Origin: Costus lasius
Taxonomy: Eukaryota; Streptophyta; Magnoliopsida; Zingiberales; Costaceae
Direction of reading: 5' to 3'
Assembly: GCA_027563935.2 (NCBI GenBank)
Contig: JANVAS020000239.1
Coordinates: 434,001-498,000, forward strand
DNA: 64,000 nt
Shown: positions 1 to 11,591 of the stretch, one piece after another
Layout of the letters: every line of letters begins with the position of its first letter
How positions within the stretch are numbered: the stretch's first letter is position 1
Notes under the pieces: generated by a model
Database searches by the model: none
What the model was told of the DNA's origin: nothing
The model's input: only the letters and a program-made list of their open reading frames with translations
Position numbers and translations under genes: made by a program

Positions 1-690
1 GCACGCTAAACCATCTAAGAGCAAGCTACCACGAAGCAATAAAACTTACTGATCATGGGCTAGTTCTGCATGGTGTTAGCCATCTCTTGGGCGGAGTTGA
101 GCACTCGGTTGTGGTAATGTTCCATTGGTGGATTGTGTGGCAGTGCTCGAGCAATGGATGACATGTTGAGGGGGTGCATGGACTCCGTTGTGGCCGAGGA
201 TGGGCTCACAATACCCATAAAGCGGTCTGGAGAATGGGAGGACCGTTGTGAGCGCCGAACCTCATGAAGAACTAGACCCATATACGTTTTCAAAGCCTTC
301 ATGGCCTGGCCCTGTTCACATTCACGACCGTGAATGGGACATGCAGAGTCTATCGAAGCTGTCATGGCCTGGCCGTGCATCTTGTCATGGGTCTGATCGC
401 CAGTTGCCAATTCCGCTGAGATATTCACGGGTGGATCATGGGCAAGCGCTGGGACGGTGATTTCCATCGTGGAGATCATGGCCTAGCTGTGCATCTGGTC
501 ACAGGCGTGATGGGGTGGGCATCACGGTTTGAGGAATGGCCGTGCTTTCTTTCATGCGATGGGTGGACCATGTCACAGCCGTGATCTCCTTCACAGCCTT
601 GCCGTGTTTGGTGGTGTAGATGTCTATTTGGCCTAAAATTTTTGGTGTAGCCTCCTTGGACCCTGCGGAGTCTTCCCAGGTGTCTTCCAA
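1..690. other. Unassigned repeat-like DNA
   Basis: No convincing gene. The reading frames here lack recognisable domains. Short degenerate phrases recur (catggcctggccgtgcat-like near 300, 362 and 478, and cgtgat/atcacg words), so this looks like decayed repetitive DNA. It adjoins the Copia-B leader scrap and may be part of the same old insertion, but I cannot classify it. Confidence 0.3.
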
Positions 691-694
691 GGGT

Positions 695-962
695 GTTTGG
701 TCATACCCAATGGCTCCTATGACTCTGTGAACGTGCCTTCACAAGGAAATTCGTTGGCCCTGGACATAATGGTTAGGATAGACTTGACAAGTTTTTCATA
801 TGTGGTGGCCACATGATGGAACTCTAGAGGCAGCATTGAGAGGTTAGGGTTTCATCCAGCCCTTGCTGGACATGAAATGCCTAGACTGTCTCAATAAAGG
901 GAATTGCCAAGTGTAATCGGCTACTGTGCCCACCTTAAGAAGCATGAGTCACTTTATGCATG
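695..962 (+). mobile_element. Copia-B leader fragment
   Basis: This stretch aligns by eye with the non-coding leaders of the Copia-B copies at 43704-43960 (plus) and 48240-48490 (minus). Shared stretches are the 'aaggaaat..ttggccctgg.cataa' block, the 'ggacatgaaatgc..agactgtct' block and 'gggaattgcc'. It ends abruptly at about 962, where gypsy RNase H coding sequence begins. No coding sequence is included. Confidence 0.7.
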
Positions 963-1095
963 GAGGATTACATTTGGAGACACTATTTGTATGGGCAAAC
1001 ATTTGAGATCTACACCGATCACAAGAGCTTAAAGTATATATTCACTCAAAAGGAGTTGAACATGAGGCAGAGGAGATGGATAGAGTTATTGAAAG
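963..1095 (+). pseudogene. G1 RNase H, first segment
   Basis: The frame containing TGG AGA CAC TAT at about 975 reads [35 protein letters not shown], the gypsy RNase H signature (TDHKSL, then N.RQ.RW.E.L). The upstream part of the domain and the RT are missing because of the breakpoint near 963. The frame resumes after the inserted LTR at 3015 with DYDCTIHY, exactly the continuation expected for gypsy polyproteins. Decayed and not functional. Confidence 0.8.
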
Positions 1096-3009
1096 TGTTA
1101 TACCTTGAATTATTTTTATTTATTTAATTATTTATTTAAATTTTAAATTTAAATTTCAGAATCCTAAATCCTCTCCGTAAAATCTCTCCCGAATCCTATT
1201 CTAATTAACCCTAAACTCCCTCTAAACTCTCCCTATAAATAAAACCCTTATTTCCCCTAATCTTCCACTTAATCCACCAATTGATTCCTCACAGTTCCTC
1301 ACGAGCGCCGAAAACCCGCCTCTGTTTTCTTTCTCTGCAACCTGCTTCGCTCACGTATCTTCCGGCAACGAACGAGACAGCGGTCATCTTCTCTTCCGGC
1401 GGCATCAGGAAGGAGCGCCGGTGACTCCTTGGTCCGGCGGCATCAGGAACGAGCGCCGAAAACCCTTCTCTTTTCCCTTGCAGGCATCGTCGACTTGTTT
1501 CTTCCGGCAAATCTTCTTCTCCAGGCGGCGACGAGTCTGGTCAGAACTCGGGCTCGGGCATCGACTCTAGCATCCCTCACCGGCGGCGACCTCTCCTCTT
1601 CCCTTTCCCGGTGCTGGCGACCGGTCTTTCCCGTCCAACGCTGCTCCTTTCCATTGAGCGTCGGCGGCGTTTCCTGTGACGCGAACGAATACGAACGAGC
1701 GAAGGTTCGCATGCGGTGTTCGTCCGCGTGAGTTTCTGTTTCGGCAAAGGTAAGTTTTAATTATTTATTTATTTTATTAATGCCCTAAACAGAAGGAACC
1801 CTAATTGTATAATTATATTCTTATGGTTAGGGTAGATTTGAGAATATTAATTGATGTAATTAAGAGTTAAAGACATGAGTAGGAGATTGATGCATACTAT
1901 ATAGAAATTAAGGATGTTATAAATTCATGGGTAATAACATAGCTGCTATTCATTTTAATTCCAGTTGAGAAAAGGAAATATTTGGGCTTTCAGAGTGAAT
2001 CCAGGATTTCAGCGTCTGAGGTAGGAATCTTTCCCCTACCATTGTTACGGTGTCAAATTCATATGTAGATAGACATTGACACCTTATCTTTTAAACTATT
2101 CTGATTGATTTGCTTCTAATTTCGGTAGACTTCATTACCTTATTATTTGTGCATATTTGGCTTCGTTATCATATGATTATCACGGATGCATTGTGAGTAT
2201 GTTGATTTGTTTCTGATATATCTGTTGGAAAAATTCTGAGTAATTATGAACCATGTAAATAAATTGAGATGTTATACTGTTATTATGTCATGGCATGCAT
2301 AAGACCTCTGACCTGGTGATTTATCACCAGTGGCCTGTTTATCTCAGTTATAGTTCTGATTATATCAAACTATCTGTTTGCCGGTTAGGGCACCGCCAGT
2401 TGTCTTTGGACAATACTACGGATGTCAGTGTTGGACGCAACACCCGGGCTGTTTAAGACAGCCGTTCCATCGTGTGAGCTGACGGTGGAAACACTCTGAG
2501 AACGAGTGTGGCTCTTAATTGAGATATGTGGCCAAGCTTGATGATTTACACGACAACCTTATGTTGAGTTATTTTGTTGTATTATCAGTTCCTGACATGT
2601 AGTGTAGTTTCTGTTATTGCAATTTCATATTAATTGAACATGCATCATCTTTTGATTCCTATTTAGCATTTTCGCTAACTCCCCTTGTTTCTCCTCTAGG
2701 TACCGAGTTTGCGTCTGGGAGAGATAGAGTAGATAGCTAGTTACCCACCGGAGTTAGAGTATCATCAAGTGTTCTTTGCTCAATACTTTTCTGATTTATT
2801 CTATTCTTTCAGTTGAATTAATTGCATAGACTGTAGTTTATAAGTTTTGTAACTGGATGTAGTTGATCTCAAAGGATTGCAAAATGTTGGACTTGAGATT
2901 ATTAGTTAATAAAATTTTTATAGCATTTGTGTTCTTTGGTTCCTATTAATATTGTTACTCCCTGGGAACCCTGAGTTAGGGATAGCCGGCTTCCCGCCGG
3001 GGCGTGACA
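1096..3009 (+). mobile_element. Gypsy-type solo LTR inside G1 RNase H
   Basis: A 1914-bp block starting TGTTATACC and ending GGGGCGTGACA interrupts the RNase H frame. Flanking 5-mers are gaaag (1091-1095) and gatag (3010-3014), a target duplication with one change; deleting the block plus one copy restores the ELLK-DYDC reading. A TATA box TATAAATAAA at 1234-1243 supports plus orientation. A perfect hairpin, CTGGTGA-TTTA-TCACCAG, lies at 2313-2330. No internal region or primer site follows, so it is a solo LTR. It is not the same family as the G1 LTR. Confidence 0.8.
1234..1243 (+). promoter_or_regulatory. TATA box of the solo gypsy LTR
   Basis: TATAAATAAA lies after a C-rich stretch, the usual place for the U3 core promoter of a plant LTR. 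Transcription would start roughly 30 bp downstream. Seen by motif only. Confidence 0.5.
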
Positions 3010-3014
3010 GATAG

Positions 3015-4665
3015 ACTATGATTGCACCATTCATTATCAGTCAGGTAAAGCTAATGTGGTAGCATATGCACTTAGTAGGAAGTCTTCAACCATAATAGCA
3101 TCATTAATGGTGAAACAATGGCAATTACTTGAAGAATTCAGTGCCTTGAGCCTTACAGTGATCAAACATGGGCCAAAGGTATTACTTGCTTCTTATAGGA
3201 TTGAATCTGATTTTCTTCAACAAATTAAGAATGGACAACTTCAGGATCTGAGTCTAATGCAACTTAGAGAAGATAGTGTAAATGGATTGAGGAAGGACTT
3301 TTGCATGAGAGGGGATGACATTTTGAGTTTCAAGGATAGAATATGTGTTCCTAAGGATTCCGAAATTAAGGCCAGCATATTGTAAGAATCTCACAACTCA
3401 AAGTATTCTATTCACCCAGGCAGCACTAAAATGTATCAAGACTTAAGGAAAACCTTTTGGTGGAGTGGTATGAAGAATGATATTGCATAGTATGTTTCCA
3501 AATGTTTAGCATGTCAATTGGTTAAGGCTGAACTTCAAAGACCGGGTGGCTTACTTCAACCTTTGAGGGTACCTGAATGGAAATGGGAAAGCATTGGAAT
3601 GAATTTTGTTTCAGGATTGCCTAAGACTTCTAGAAATGATGATGCTATTTGGGTTATCATTGATAGGTTGACAAAATTTGCACATTTCTTGCCCATCAAA
3701 ATGACATACTCACTTCATAAACTCTCTAGTATGTATATAAATGAAATAGTGAGATTGCATGGTGTTCCAGCTGAGATTGTATCTGATAGAGATTCAAGAT
3801 TCCTTTCTAGATTTTGGAAGAGACTACAAGAAGCTTTGGGAACTAAACTCAAATTTAGCACAGCTTATCATCCTCAAACAGACGGGCAATCAGAAAGAAC
3901 CATTCAGACTCTTGAAGATTTGCCAAGGGCTTACACATGGATTGGAAGGGTCAGTGGGATAAGGATCTTGCTCTTATTGAATTCACCTGCAATAACAGCT
4001 TTCATTCAAGTATTCAAATGGCTCCTTATGAAGCTTTGTATGTGAGGAAGTATAGGACTCCTATTTGTTGGGAAGAGGTTGGTGATAGAAGACTCTTAAG
4101 CCCAGATGCAGTGCAGGAGACCACTGAGAAAATACATGTGATAAAGGATAAACTAAAAGTAGCTCAAAGCCGCCAAAAGAGTTATGCAGACAATAGAAGA
4201 AGGGAACTTAAGTTTCAAGTCAGTGATCATGTTTTTGTAAAGATTTCTCCTTCTAAAGGTGTTATGAGGTTTGGGAAGAAGGGGAAGCTAAGCCCAAGAT
4301 TTATTGGACCTTTTGAAATTCTTGAAAGGGTTGGCTCGGTTTCTTATAGAATTGCTTTACTACTATCCTTGGTTCATGTTCATAATGTATTCCATGTTTC
4401 CATGTTGAGGAAGTATCATCATGATCCATCGCATGTCATTGAGCATGAGCCTATTCAGATTGAAGAAGACCTATCTTATGTTGAAAGACCCATAAGAATT
4501 GTGGATAGGAAGGAAAAGATCTTGAGAAACCGGGTTATACCACTTGTGAAGGTTATTTGGCAACATCACTCAATTGAAGAGCCAACTTGGGAATTAGAGG
4601 CAGATATGAAAAAAATCCATCCATATCTTTTTGATAATCAAGGTAATGCAACTTTAGGGGACTAA
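3015..4665 (+). pseudogene. G1 RNase H end, integrase and chromodomain-like tail
   Basis: Reading resumes with DYDCTIHYQSGKANVV and ALSRK (end of RNase H). The integrase follows: a zinc-binding region with SIHPG and C-x2-C (CLAC near 3510), then the core. The first catalytic Asp, normally in MDF.GLP, is Asn here (MNFVSGLP). The second Asp (VSDRD) and the Glu (TDGQSERT) are present. The C-terminal end carries GKLSPRFIGPFEI and a chromodomain-like segment (VIWQHHSIEEPTWE) of the kind seen in chromoviruses. In-frame stops lie at 3383-3385 and 3488-3490, and a frameshift at about 3920-3937 moves the rest to another frame (3937-4665). The copy is dead. Confidence 0.85.
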
Positions 4666-4671
4666 AGCTCT

Positions 4672-4687
4672 TTTGAGGAGGGAGAGA
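4672..4687 (+). other. G1 polypurine tract
   Basis: A purine-rich run (ttttgaggagggagaga) lies directly before the TG that opens the 3' LTR, the position of the plus-strand primer in LTR retrotransposons. Confidence 0.7.
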
Positions 4688-5044
4688 TGTAATACCCTAA
4701 AATTTATGAACCCCTTATGATGGTATGCCAATAATGAATTTAGTAAATCATATCCCTTGCTTAATTAAGCATGCTTGAAATCTTGAAATTTTTGTAGAGT
4801 GAGGATGGTATCTTGGTACTATGGGCTTAAATCTCCTTGTTGGAGTCTTAAGGGGTATTTTTGGAAACAACATACCAACTAAGCCTTGAGAGTGATATTT
4901 TTGTAAAGCAAAATCATGAAGGGGGCTGGTCACGCTTTTGCTGGGATAAGCTCTAGTTCAGCCGCCAACAAGAGGATGGGATTGGAGAAGGACTTTCAAC
5001 ACCTTTAGGCAAGTAATCTTGCTCTTCGTTTTAATAAATCTAGT
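4688..5044 (+). repeat. G1 3' LTR, first piece
   Basis: Starts TGTAATACCC just after the purine tract and stops where element N inserted; the target duplication ctagt is at 5040-5044 and 20859-20863. It continues at 20864. Confidence 0.75.
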
Positions 5045-6011
5045 TGATGTAGGAACATCTTTAAGAACTTAATTATGTTTATTTTCCTCTTATTTTGTTA
5101 GGACTAGCTTAGGATTATTTTCTTAAATCTGTTTTTATTTTCCTAGTTAATGTATTAGGTTGCAATTAGTTTAGATTTTATTTCTCATGTTTGTTAGGAT
5201 TAGCTAAGTAAAGTCAAGGATTACTATCACAACAACCAAGTCAACATCAAGCTTCAATGGACTAATTAAGTCAATTTCAGTCAACAAGCAACGTTGCATA
5301 CAGATCAAGTTCAACGTCAAGTTGCCACCTCAATCCAAATCAATATTCAGCCTTCAAAAAAAGAAGCAGTCATGATTATATTGCAAAGGCCAGCCACCAA
5401 TTTTGACCTTCAACTCGTGAAGGAACCAAATATTGGATTCCAATGTACAGCCGCAAGTTTTGACATTGCCAGCCAATGCATGCAGCCTCCACACATCAGC
5501 CAACGTCAATTTGGAGAGGAATCCAGCCAACCTCCGCACACCAGGTAAGAGCAACAGCTTGCATACACGTGCAGCCATCAAGATAATCGACCACGTCTCA
5601 ATTACAATCCAGCCCCGGATTTGAAAGTTCGAAAGTTATTTTCAACCAGCTGCAGACAACTTTCCAGCAAGACACGTCTTCCGCCTGCAAGCTTTCTCTT
5701 TACGCCATATCTGAAGCAAATCCTGCCACCAGCTACTTGACTCCAATATCTTTTATGTTCTCGATGCAAAATTTTACTTCATAGCCGTTTGCAGCTTGGC
5801 TATATTATGTAAAACATTCCAGGTTGAATAGGAGTTAAGAAGAATATTTTTGGAAAAAAAACCTTTGGGTTGTTCATCTTCCTCCTTGGGAGGTTAGGTT
5901 TAGGGTTATGTAGTTCTCCTCTTCCCCCTTAGCCTGCTAAGCTAAGGGTTTCTTCTCTTCTCCTCTCCTCTTCTCTTCTTCTTCTCTTCTCTAAACTTCC
6001 GTCCTGCGTCA
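5045..6011 (+). repeat. N 5' LTR
   Basis: Near-identical to 19892-20858. AT-rich first third, then a run of caa/cag-rich sequence, ending in a pyrimidine-rich tract (tcttctcctctcc) before CTGCGTCA. An 84-codon frame occurs in both LTRs simply because they are copies; it is not supported as a gene. Confidence 0.9.
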
Positions 6012-6012
6012 G

Positions 6013-6024
6013 TGGTATCAGAGC
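6013..6024 (+). other. N primer-binding site
   Basis: TGGTATCAGAGC starts one base after the LTR and matches the complement of the 3' end of initiator tRNA-Met. Confidence 0.85.
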
Positions 6025-6490
6025 GAACAATGGGCAACTCTTGTCTGCCCATGGCAATCCGTCTTCATGCTTGTTCATCACCGGAGTTGGGCACCTGGTT
6101 CTTTTCAGAACCCACGTCCAACGATGAAGGTCTTGCTCACAGCAACTCCCATGCCGCATGAAGAGCAGCTTCTTTAACCATTCGAACGACAATCATGGTG
6201 CGCCCACCTCCTCCACTTGCTCGCCGGCGTTCGTTCCCGAGCTGTAGTCGCCTGGTTCTTTTCAGAACCCACGGCTCGGCAATGAAGGACTGCTTCCATC
6301 GCTGTCCCTTGTCTCTGTCACCATCTCACGAACGAGCAACGAGCTGCGCCCAATCTCATCAGCGGCACCTCCATCGGCGTCTAACCTTCTCACCAGTATT
6401 CACCCCTTCTCCGACAGGCAATTGACAACCGGCGCCGATACTGTCTCCCTAGCCTCGTCGTCTGCTTGGTTTTTTTCAGAACCCGCGGAC
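6025..6490 (+). repeat. N interior, left part: hairpin-bounded tandem repeats
   Basis: No coding domain. The palindromic phrase GGTTCTTTTCAGAACC (6-bp stem, TTTC loop) occurs at 6097-6112 and 6254-6269, with a mutated copy at 6468-6483. A further copy lies at 17501-17516. After E1 is removed, the last three are spaced about 214 and 224 bp apart and the sequence between them repeats (caccatctcacgaacgagca; gcgc.gatactgtc; cgtcgtctgcttgg). Interrupted by E1 at 6490. Confidence 0.7.
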
Positions 6491-8177
6491 TGAAAGTCCC
6501 CTAACAAGGGGGAAGCGAAACCCTAATAGGCGCATATGGAGGTTTACATGCAGCGGAAGGGGTTTCTAGGGATCGAATGCATGATATATGATCAACTTTC
6601 TAAATTAACCGAAATAGAATGGTAGCGACTCATACCATGGCCATCGCTTAGATGGTGTCTAGGAAGAAGAGAGAACGATGGGGTTCTCCTCCAAAGCGCC
6701 ACACACAAGATGATCGATGGCTTGCTCCTTGGACGCTCCTTGTGCTAGCAAGGTTCTCCAAGTGACCTTGTCGTGTGAGAAGGGATGAAGAAGATGAGAT
6801 CAACACTTGGCGATTCTTCCTTGTCGTCAAAAACTTCTCCCACTAGAATGCTCCCAAGCAAACACACGAGAAGAGAGGGGCGACAACAATAGGCGTGAAG
6901 AGGTGAGGCGTGGTCACGTATGTGATCATGCTTTCTAAAAATAGAAAGCCACTCCTCAACATGCGATCAAGGGTTTTTCCCAATCGCATATTTCTCTTAC
7001 CTTGAACCGTGCGCTCACATGATGAGCTGGTTCAATTTTGGTTTGGTTCAAAGACCAATTAACCCAAGCCATTAGTCCAGATCACATTAAACCCTAAGGT
7101 TCTTGATCTGACCGTTGATCTCTTGATGCTCCTGATCTCACCGATCTAGCATCCATTCTCTCAATCGAAGCTTACCGATCTCAAGCCCTAATCAATCAAA
7201 CATGATCAGACCATATCTCACTCACAATCAGAGATTAAATCCCTTTAAACTGAACCTAAACAATTCAGTCCACACGATCTGACTTAAGTAAGCCATATCA
7301 TCAAATTGTGCGACCCTGAGGGTTTCCTTTAAATGTCGGTAACGATAACTTACGTCATCACGATCAGTGAGGGGTATCTAGCAACACATCACTGTCTCCC
7401 GATATAAAAGAAAGAGTCTTCCAAGACTACACCCAAACCACAGCACAAGTGTGAATCAAACTCACAAGGCATACATGATTCCTTTGCCACTGGATGTTCT
7501 TATTGGACATGCCTGTCAAGCTTGTAACTCCAATATGATGAGCATGATTAGATCAGATGAACATAGTCACCTGGGTATGGCCATACACTTTCTCAATCAT
7601 CTCATCCAGGGGGCCCCCTTTTGAACATCACACTCCAATCAAGGAGATTGCAATCCTTTGTCTATCACTAGTGCCCTAACATGACTCATGATCATCATCC
7701 AAGATAGTCTATAATCATTATGTTTCAAATGATATTGAACTACCTCAAAACAATGACAATCATCATTTAGAAACACAAGTGATCTCAAGTCAGAGGACAT
7801 GTGCCACTTGTTGCAATCAAGGATTATTCACATTGTGACAAGCAATTGAATATCCTAGTAGGGTCTGTCCAGTACATCCAATGTACCCATGAGTCTACAT
7901 CTTATTTCATGCTCGAAGCATCCTATAAGATTAGAATACATATTAGTCTCAATCATATCAAGGCTGTCTCATGTTCACCAAGATATCTCGACTAAGGACA
8001 AAAGTGCATGTCAGCCTAGCTGAACAGCTTTGAGACATTATTCAGAAGCACATGTATTGCAGCAGACAATGTAACAAACTGAATAACAACTATTGCCTTT
8101 ATAAACATAAGAGTTTATACATGATACTGTTACAATCCCAAGGCCTCAAACATTAGCCTTAAGGGCATACCCCAACA
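6491..8177 (-). repeat. E1 3' LTR
   Basis: In plus coordinates it begins tgaaagtcccc and ends ..ccccaaca, the reverse of TGTTGGGG..GGGGACTTTCA. It holds a TATA-like TTTATATC (minus, about 7402-7409) and the paired hairpins at 7344-7394. Confidence 0.93.
7344..7394 (-). promoter_or_regulatory. LTR twin-hairpin motif (E1 3' LTR)
   Basis: On the minus strand: CAGTGA-[TGTGTTGCTAGATACCCC]-TCACTG, then GATGAC-GTAA-GTTATC. The second stem has a G.U pair in place of A-U and keeps a GNRA loop. Confidence 0.65.
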
Positions 8178-8194
8178 ATCTCCCACTTGCACTT
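8178..8194 (-). other. E1 polypurine tract
   Basis: Minus-strand reading aagtgcaagtgggagat ends directly at the 3' LTR. The same tract precedes the E2 and E3 3' LTRs. Confidence 0.75.
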
Positions 8195-8197
8195 AAT

Positions 8198-9895
8198 CTA
8201 ATGGTTGAGAAATCTCAAACCCATATTATTACAGTGCTTCTCATGCTTCTGCTGCGCCAGAGGCTTGGTAAGCGGGTCTGCCAGATTGTCATCTGTATGA
8301 ACCTTGCAGACTTTGATCTCGCCACGATCAATGATCTCCCGGATCAAGTGAAACCGTCTCTGTATGTGCTTGGACTTCTGGTGCGACCGTGGTTCCTTTG
8401 CTTGTGCGATTGCTCCAGTGTTATCACATAAGATAACCAAAGGATCTGCACTTGAAGGAACAACACCAAGTTCTCTCATGAAATTACAAATCCACACTGC
8501 CTCCTTGGATGCTTCTGAGGCTGCAACATACTCGGCTTCAGTTGTGGAATCAGCAACGATAGACTGTTTGAAACTCTTCCACACCACTGCTCCTCCATTC
8601 AAGCTAAAAACATAGCCTGATTGCGATCGGAAATCAACCTGGTCAGACTGGAATGAAGCATCAGTATATCCTTCAATACTGAGTTCTTCCTGACCACCAT
8701 ATATCAAGAACATATCTTTGGTCCTCCGAAGATATTTTAATATGTTCTTGACTGCAATCCAGTGCGCCTGACCTGGATTACTTTGGAATTGACTGGTCAC
8801 GCTTAACCCATAAGCTACGTCTGGGCGAGTACACAACATCGCATACATAATGGACCCAATAGCCGAAGCATAAGGCGTATTGTCCATTTCATCTTTCTCA
8901 GTCTGTGTTTGTGGACACTGACTCTTCGAAAGATTCAGACCATGTCTGACTGGAAGATATCCTCTTTTAGAATTCTCTAAATGAAATCTCTCCAGGACTT
9001 TATCGATGTAAGTACTCTGGCACAGCCCGAGAAGCCTCTTAGATCTATCCCTGTAGATCTTCACACCTAATACATAGGCTGCTTCTCCTAAATCTTTCAT
9101 CTGGAAACATTTCCTTAACCATGCCTTAACAACATGCAGTTCAGGAATATCATTTCCAATGATTAAGATATCATCGACGTAGAGGACTAGGAAAGTAATT
9201 ACGCTCCCACTAAACCTCTTATATACACACGGGTCATCTTCATTCTTGATGAAACCAAATTCACTGATTGATTCATCAAAACAAATATTCCAGCTTCTTG
9301 ATGCTTGTTTAAGTCCATAAATGGACTTCTTTAACTTGCATATTTTATGACGATCTGATGGATTTGTGAAACCTTCAGGTTGTGTTATATACACATCCTC
9401 CTGCAAATTTCCATTAAGGAAAGCAGTCTTCACATCCATTTGCCAGATCTCATAATCATAATATGCAGCTATCGCGAGAAGAATCCGAATAGACTTAAAC
9501 ATAGCTACAGGTGAGAAAGTTTCATCATAATCTATCCCGTAGATTTGTTTGAAACCTTTCGCAACTAGCCTGCCTTTATAGGTAACCACGTTACCATCCA
9601 TGTCAATCTTCTTCTTGAAGATCCATTTACAGCCTATAGGGATAACTCCCGGAGGCGGATCAACCAAATCCCAAAATTGGTTATCTGACATGGAGTCCAT
9701 TTCGGCTCGCATAGCTTCAAGCCATCTAGCTGAGTCCGGTCCACTGACCGCATCCGCATAAGTGAGGGGTTCATCATTATCAATGATGTAGACTCCGTCA
9801 TAGCGCTCAGGCTGTCGACGGATCCTTCCCGATCTTCGCGGTTCCAGTGATATCTGAGCCTCAGATTGTTCAGTAACCTGTTCTACCTGCTCAGG
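8198..9895 (-). pseudogene. E1 copia polyprotein, RT and RNase H part
   Basis: The downstream half of the single gag-pol frame. It includes the linker (PRRSGRIRRQPERYDG), the copia RT (WIFKKKID, AKGF.Q..GIDYDETFSPV, QMDVKTAFLNG, YVDDIL catalytic motif) and RNase H (GYTDASF, ADSTTEAEY, CDNTGAIA), ending in RFLNH and a stop at 8198-8200. The frame is open up to 9895, where the solo LTR splits it from the gag-integrase half; the two halves join in frame at Pro-Glu once one tcagg copy is removed. No stop or frameshift seen, so only the insertion disables it. Confidence 0.92.
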
Positions 9896-11591
9896 TGTTG
9901 GGGTATGCCCTTAAGGCTAATGTTTGAGGCCTTGGGAATGTATCAGTATCATGTAATAAACTCTTATGTTTATAAAGGCATGGTTGTTATTCAGTTTGTT
10001 ACATTGTCTGCTGCAATAAGTGTACTTCTGAATAATGTCTCAAATGCTGTTCAGCTAGGCTGACATGCAGTTAAGTCCTTAGTCGAGATATCTTGGTGAA
10101 CATGAGACAGCCTTGATATGATTGAGACTAATATGTGCTCTAATCTTATAGGATGCTTCGAGCATGGAATAAGATGTAGACTCATGAGTACATTGGATGT
10201 ACTGGACAGACCCTACTAGGATATTCAATTGCTTGTCACAATATGAATAATCCTTGAATGCGACAAGTGGCACATTTCCTCTGACTTGAGATCACTTGTG
10301 TTTTCTAAATGATGATTGTCATCGTTTTGAGGTAGTTCAATATCATTTGAAACATAATGATTATAGACTATCTTGGATGGTGAGCTTGAATCAGGTTAGG
10401 GCACTAGTGATAGATAAAGGATTGCCGTCTCCTTAAGTGGAGTGTGATGTTCTAAAGGGCCCCCCTGGATGAGATGATTGAGAAAGTGTATGGCCATACC
10501 CAGATGACTATGTTCATCTGATCTAATCATGCTCATCATATTGGAGCTACAAGCTTGACACGCTTGTCCAATAAGAACATCCAGTGGCAAAGGAAATATG
10601 CATGCCTTGCGAATTGGTTTCACACTTGTGCTGTGGTTTGGGTGTAGTCTTGGAAGACTCTTTCCTTTATATCGGGAGACAGTGATGTGTTGCTAGATAC
10701 CCCTCACTGATCGTGATGACGTAAGTTATCGTTACCGACATTTAAAGGAAACCCTTAGGGTCGCACAAATTGATGATATGGCTTACTTAAGTCAGATCGT
10801 GTGGACTGAATTATTTGGGTTCAGTTTAAAGGGATTTAATCTCTGGTTGTAAGTGAGATCTGGTCTGATCATGTTTGATTGATTAGGGCTTGAGATCGGT
10901 AAGCTTTGATCGAGAGATTGGATGCTAGATCGGTGAGATCAGGAGCATCAAGAGATGAACGGTTAGATCTGGAGCCTTAGGGTTTAAATAAGATCTAGAC
11001 TGGATCGCTTGGCTTGGTTGGTTCTTGAACCGAACCAAATTGAACCGGCTCATTATATGAGCGCATGGTTCAAAGGGAGATGGCGTGGTGATTCGTTCAC
11101 TTGGCGTGAACGTGTGAGCGAATTGTGGTTTCTATTTTTAGAAACCATGATCTCCACTTGGAGATCTCTCATGTTCGAATAGGGATATCCTATTCTCGCT
11201 TGGCTCCCTATCGTGACTTCTCTCTCTCGACACTTTTGTGTGTGGCGGCGCTTGAAGCTACTGAGGAGGAGGATTCGGCCAAGAAGGATCAACATCTCCA
11301 TCCCTTTCATTCGACAAGGACCCTTTGAAGGGCTTTGCTAGCACAAAGGCTTCAAAGGAGTGAGCGCATCGATCTTCTTGTGTGCGTCAACTTTGGAGAA
11401 GGTTCATTTGCGCCTTTGCTTCCAAGGCACCATCAAACCGATGGCTATGGTATGAGTTCTTCTTCATCCATTCAATCATTTAAAAGTTAATTATATGACA
11501 TATAAAGATCTCTTGAAACCCTAGCTTCCCATGCGAAATTATTGTTATGCGCCACCATTAGGGTTTCCCGCCTTAGGTTAGGGGACTCTCA
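9896..11591 (+). mobile_element. Copia-A solo LTR within E1
   Basis: Starts TGTTGGGGTATG, ends GGGGACTCTCA, 1696 bp, with perfect duplication tcagg at 9891-9895 and 11592-11596. No internal sequence remains, so it arose by LTR-LTR recombination after insertion. It lies opposite to its host E1 in the integrase-RT linker. Confidence 0.93.
10680..10730 (+). promoter_or_regulatory. LTR twin-hairpin motif (solo LTR 9896)
   Basis: CAGTGA-18-nt loop-TCACTG at 10680-10709, then GATGAC-GTAA-GTTATC at 10715-10730. Confidence 0.65.

Noticed and set aside
60..479. A 139-codon minus-strand frame as a host gene
   Set aside because: No domain, repetitive composition and no supporting signals; likely chance in repeat-like DNA.
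5294..5548. An 84-codon frame present identically at 20141-20395
   Set aside because: Both lie at the same place in the two N LTRs; duplication follows from LTR copying, not from selection on a protein.
6097..6112. GGTTCTTTTCAGAACC as a heat-shock element
   Set aside because: The TTC and GAA blocks are not spaced as in nGAAnnTTCn arrays; the symmetrical stem is a better description.
7801..7995. A recurring 64-codon frame in the Copia-A LTRs (also 10079, 16918, 17714, 21165, 28634, 36313, 59665)
   Set aside because: It recurs because the LTR recurs. Orientation relative to the LTR is antisense, it has no domain, and it overlaps no known LTR gene. A conserved antisense peptide cannot be excluded but is not supported.
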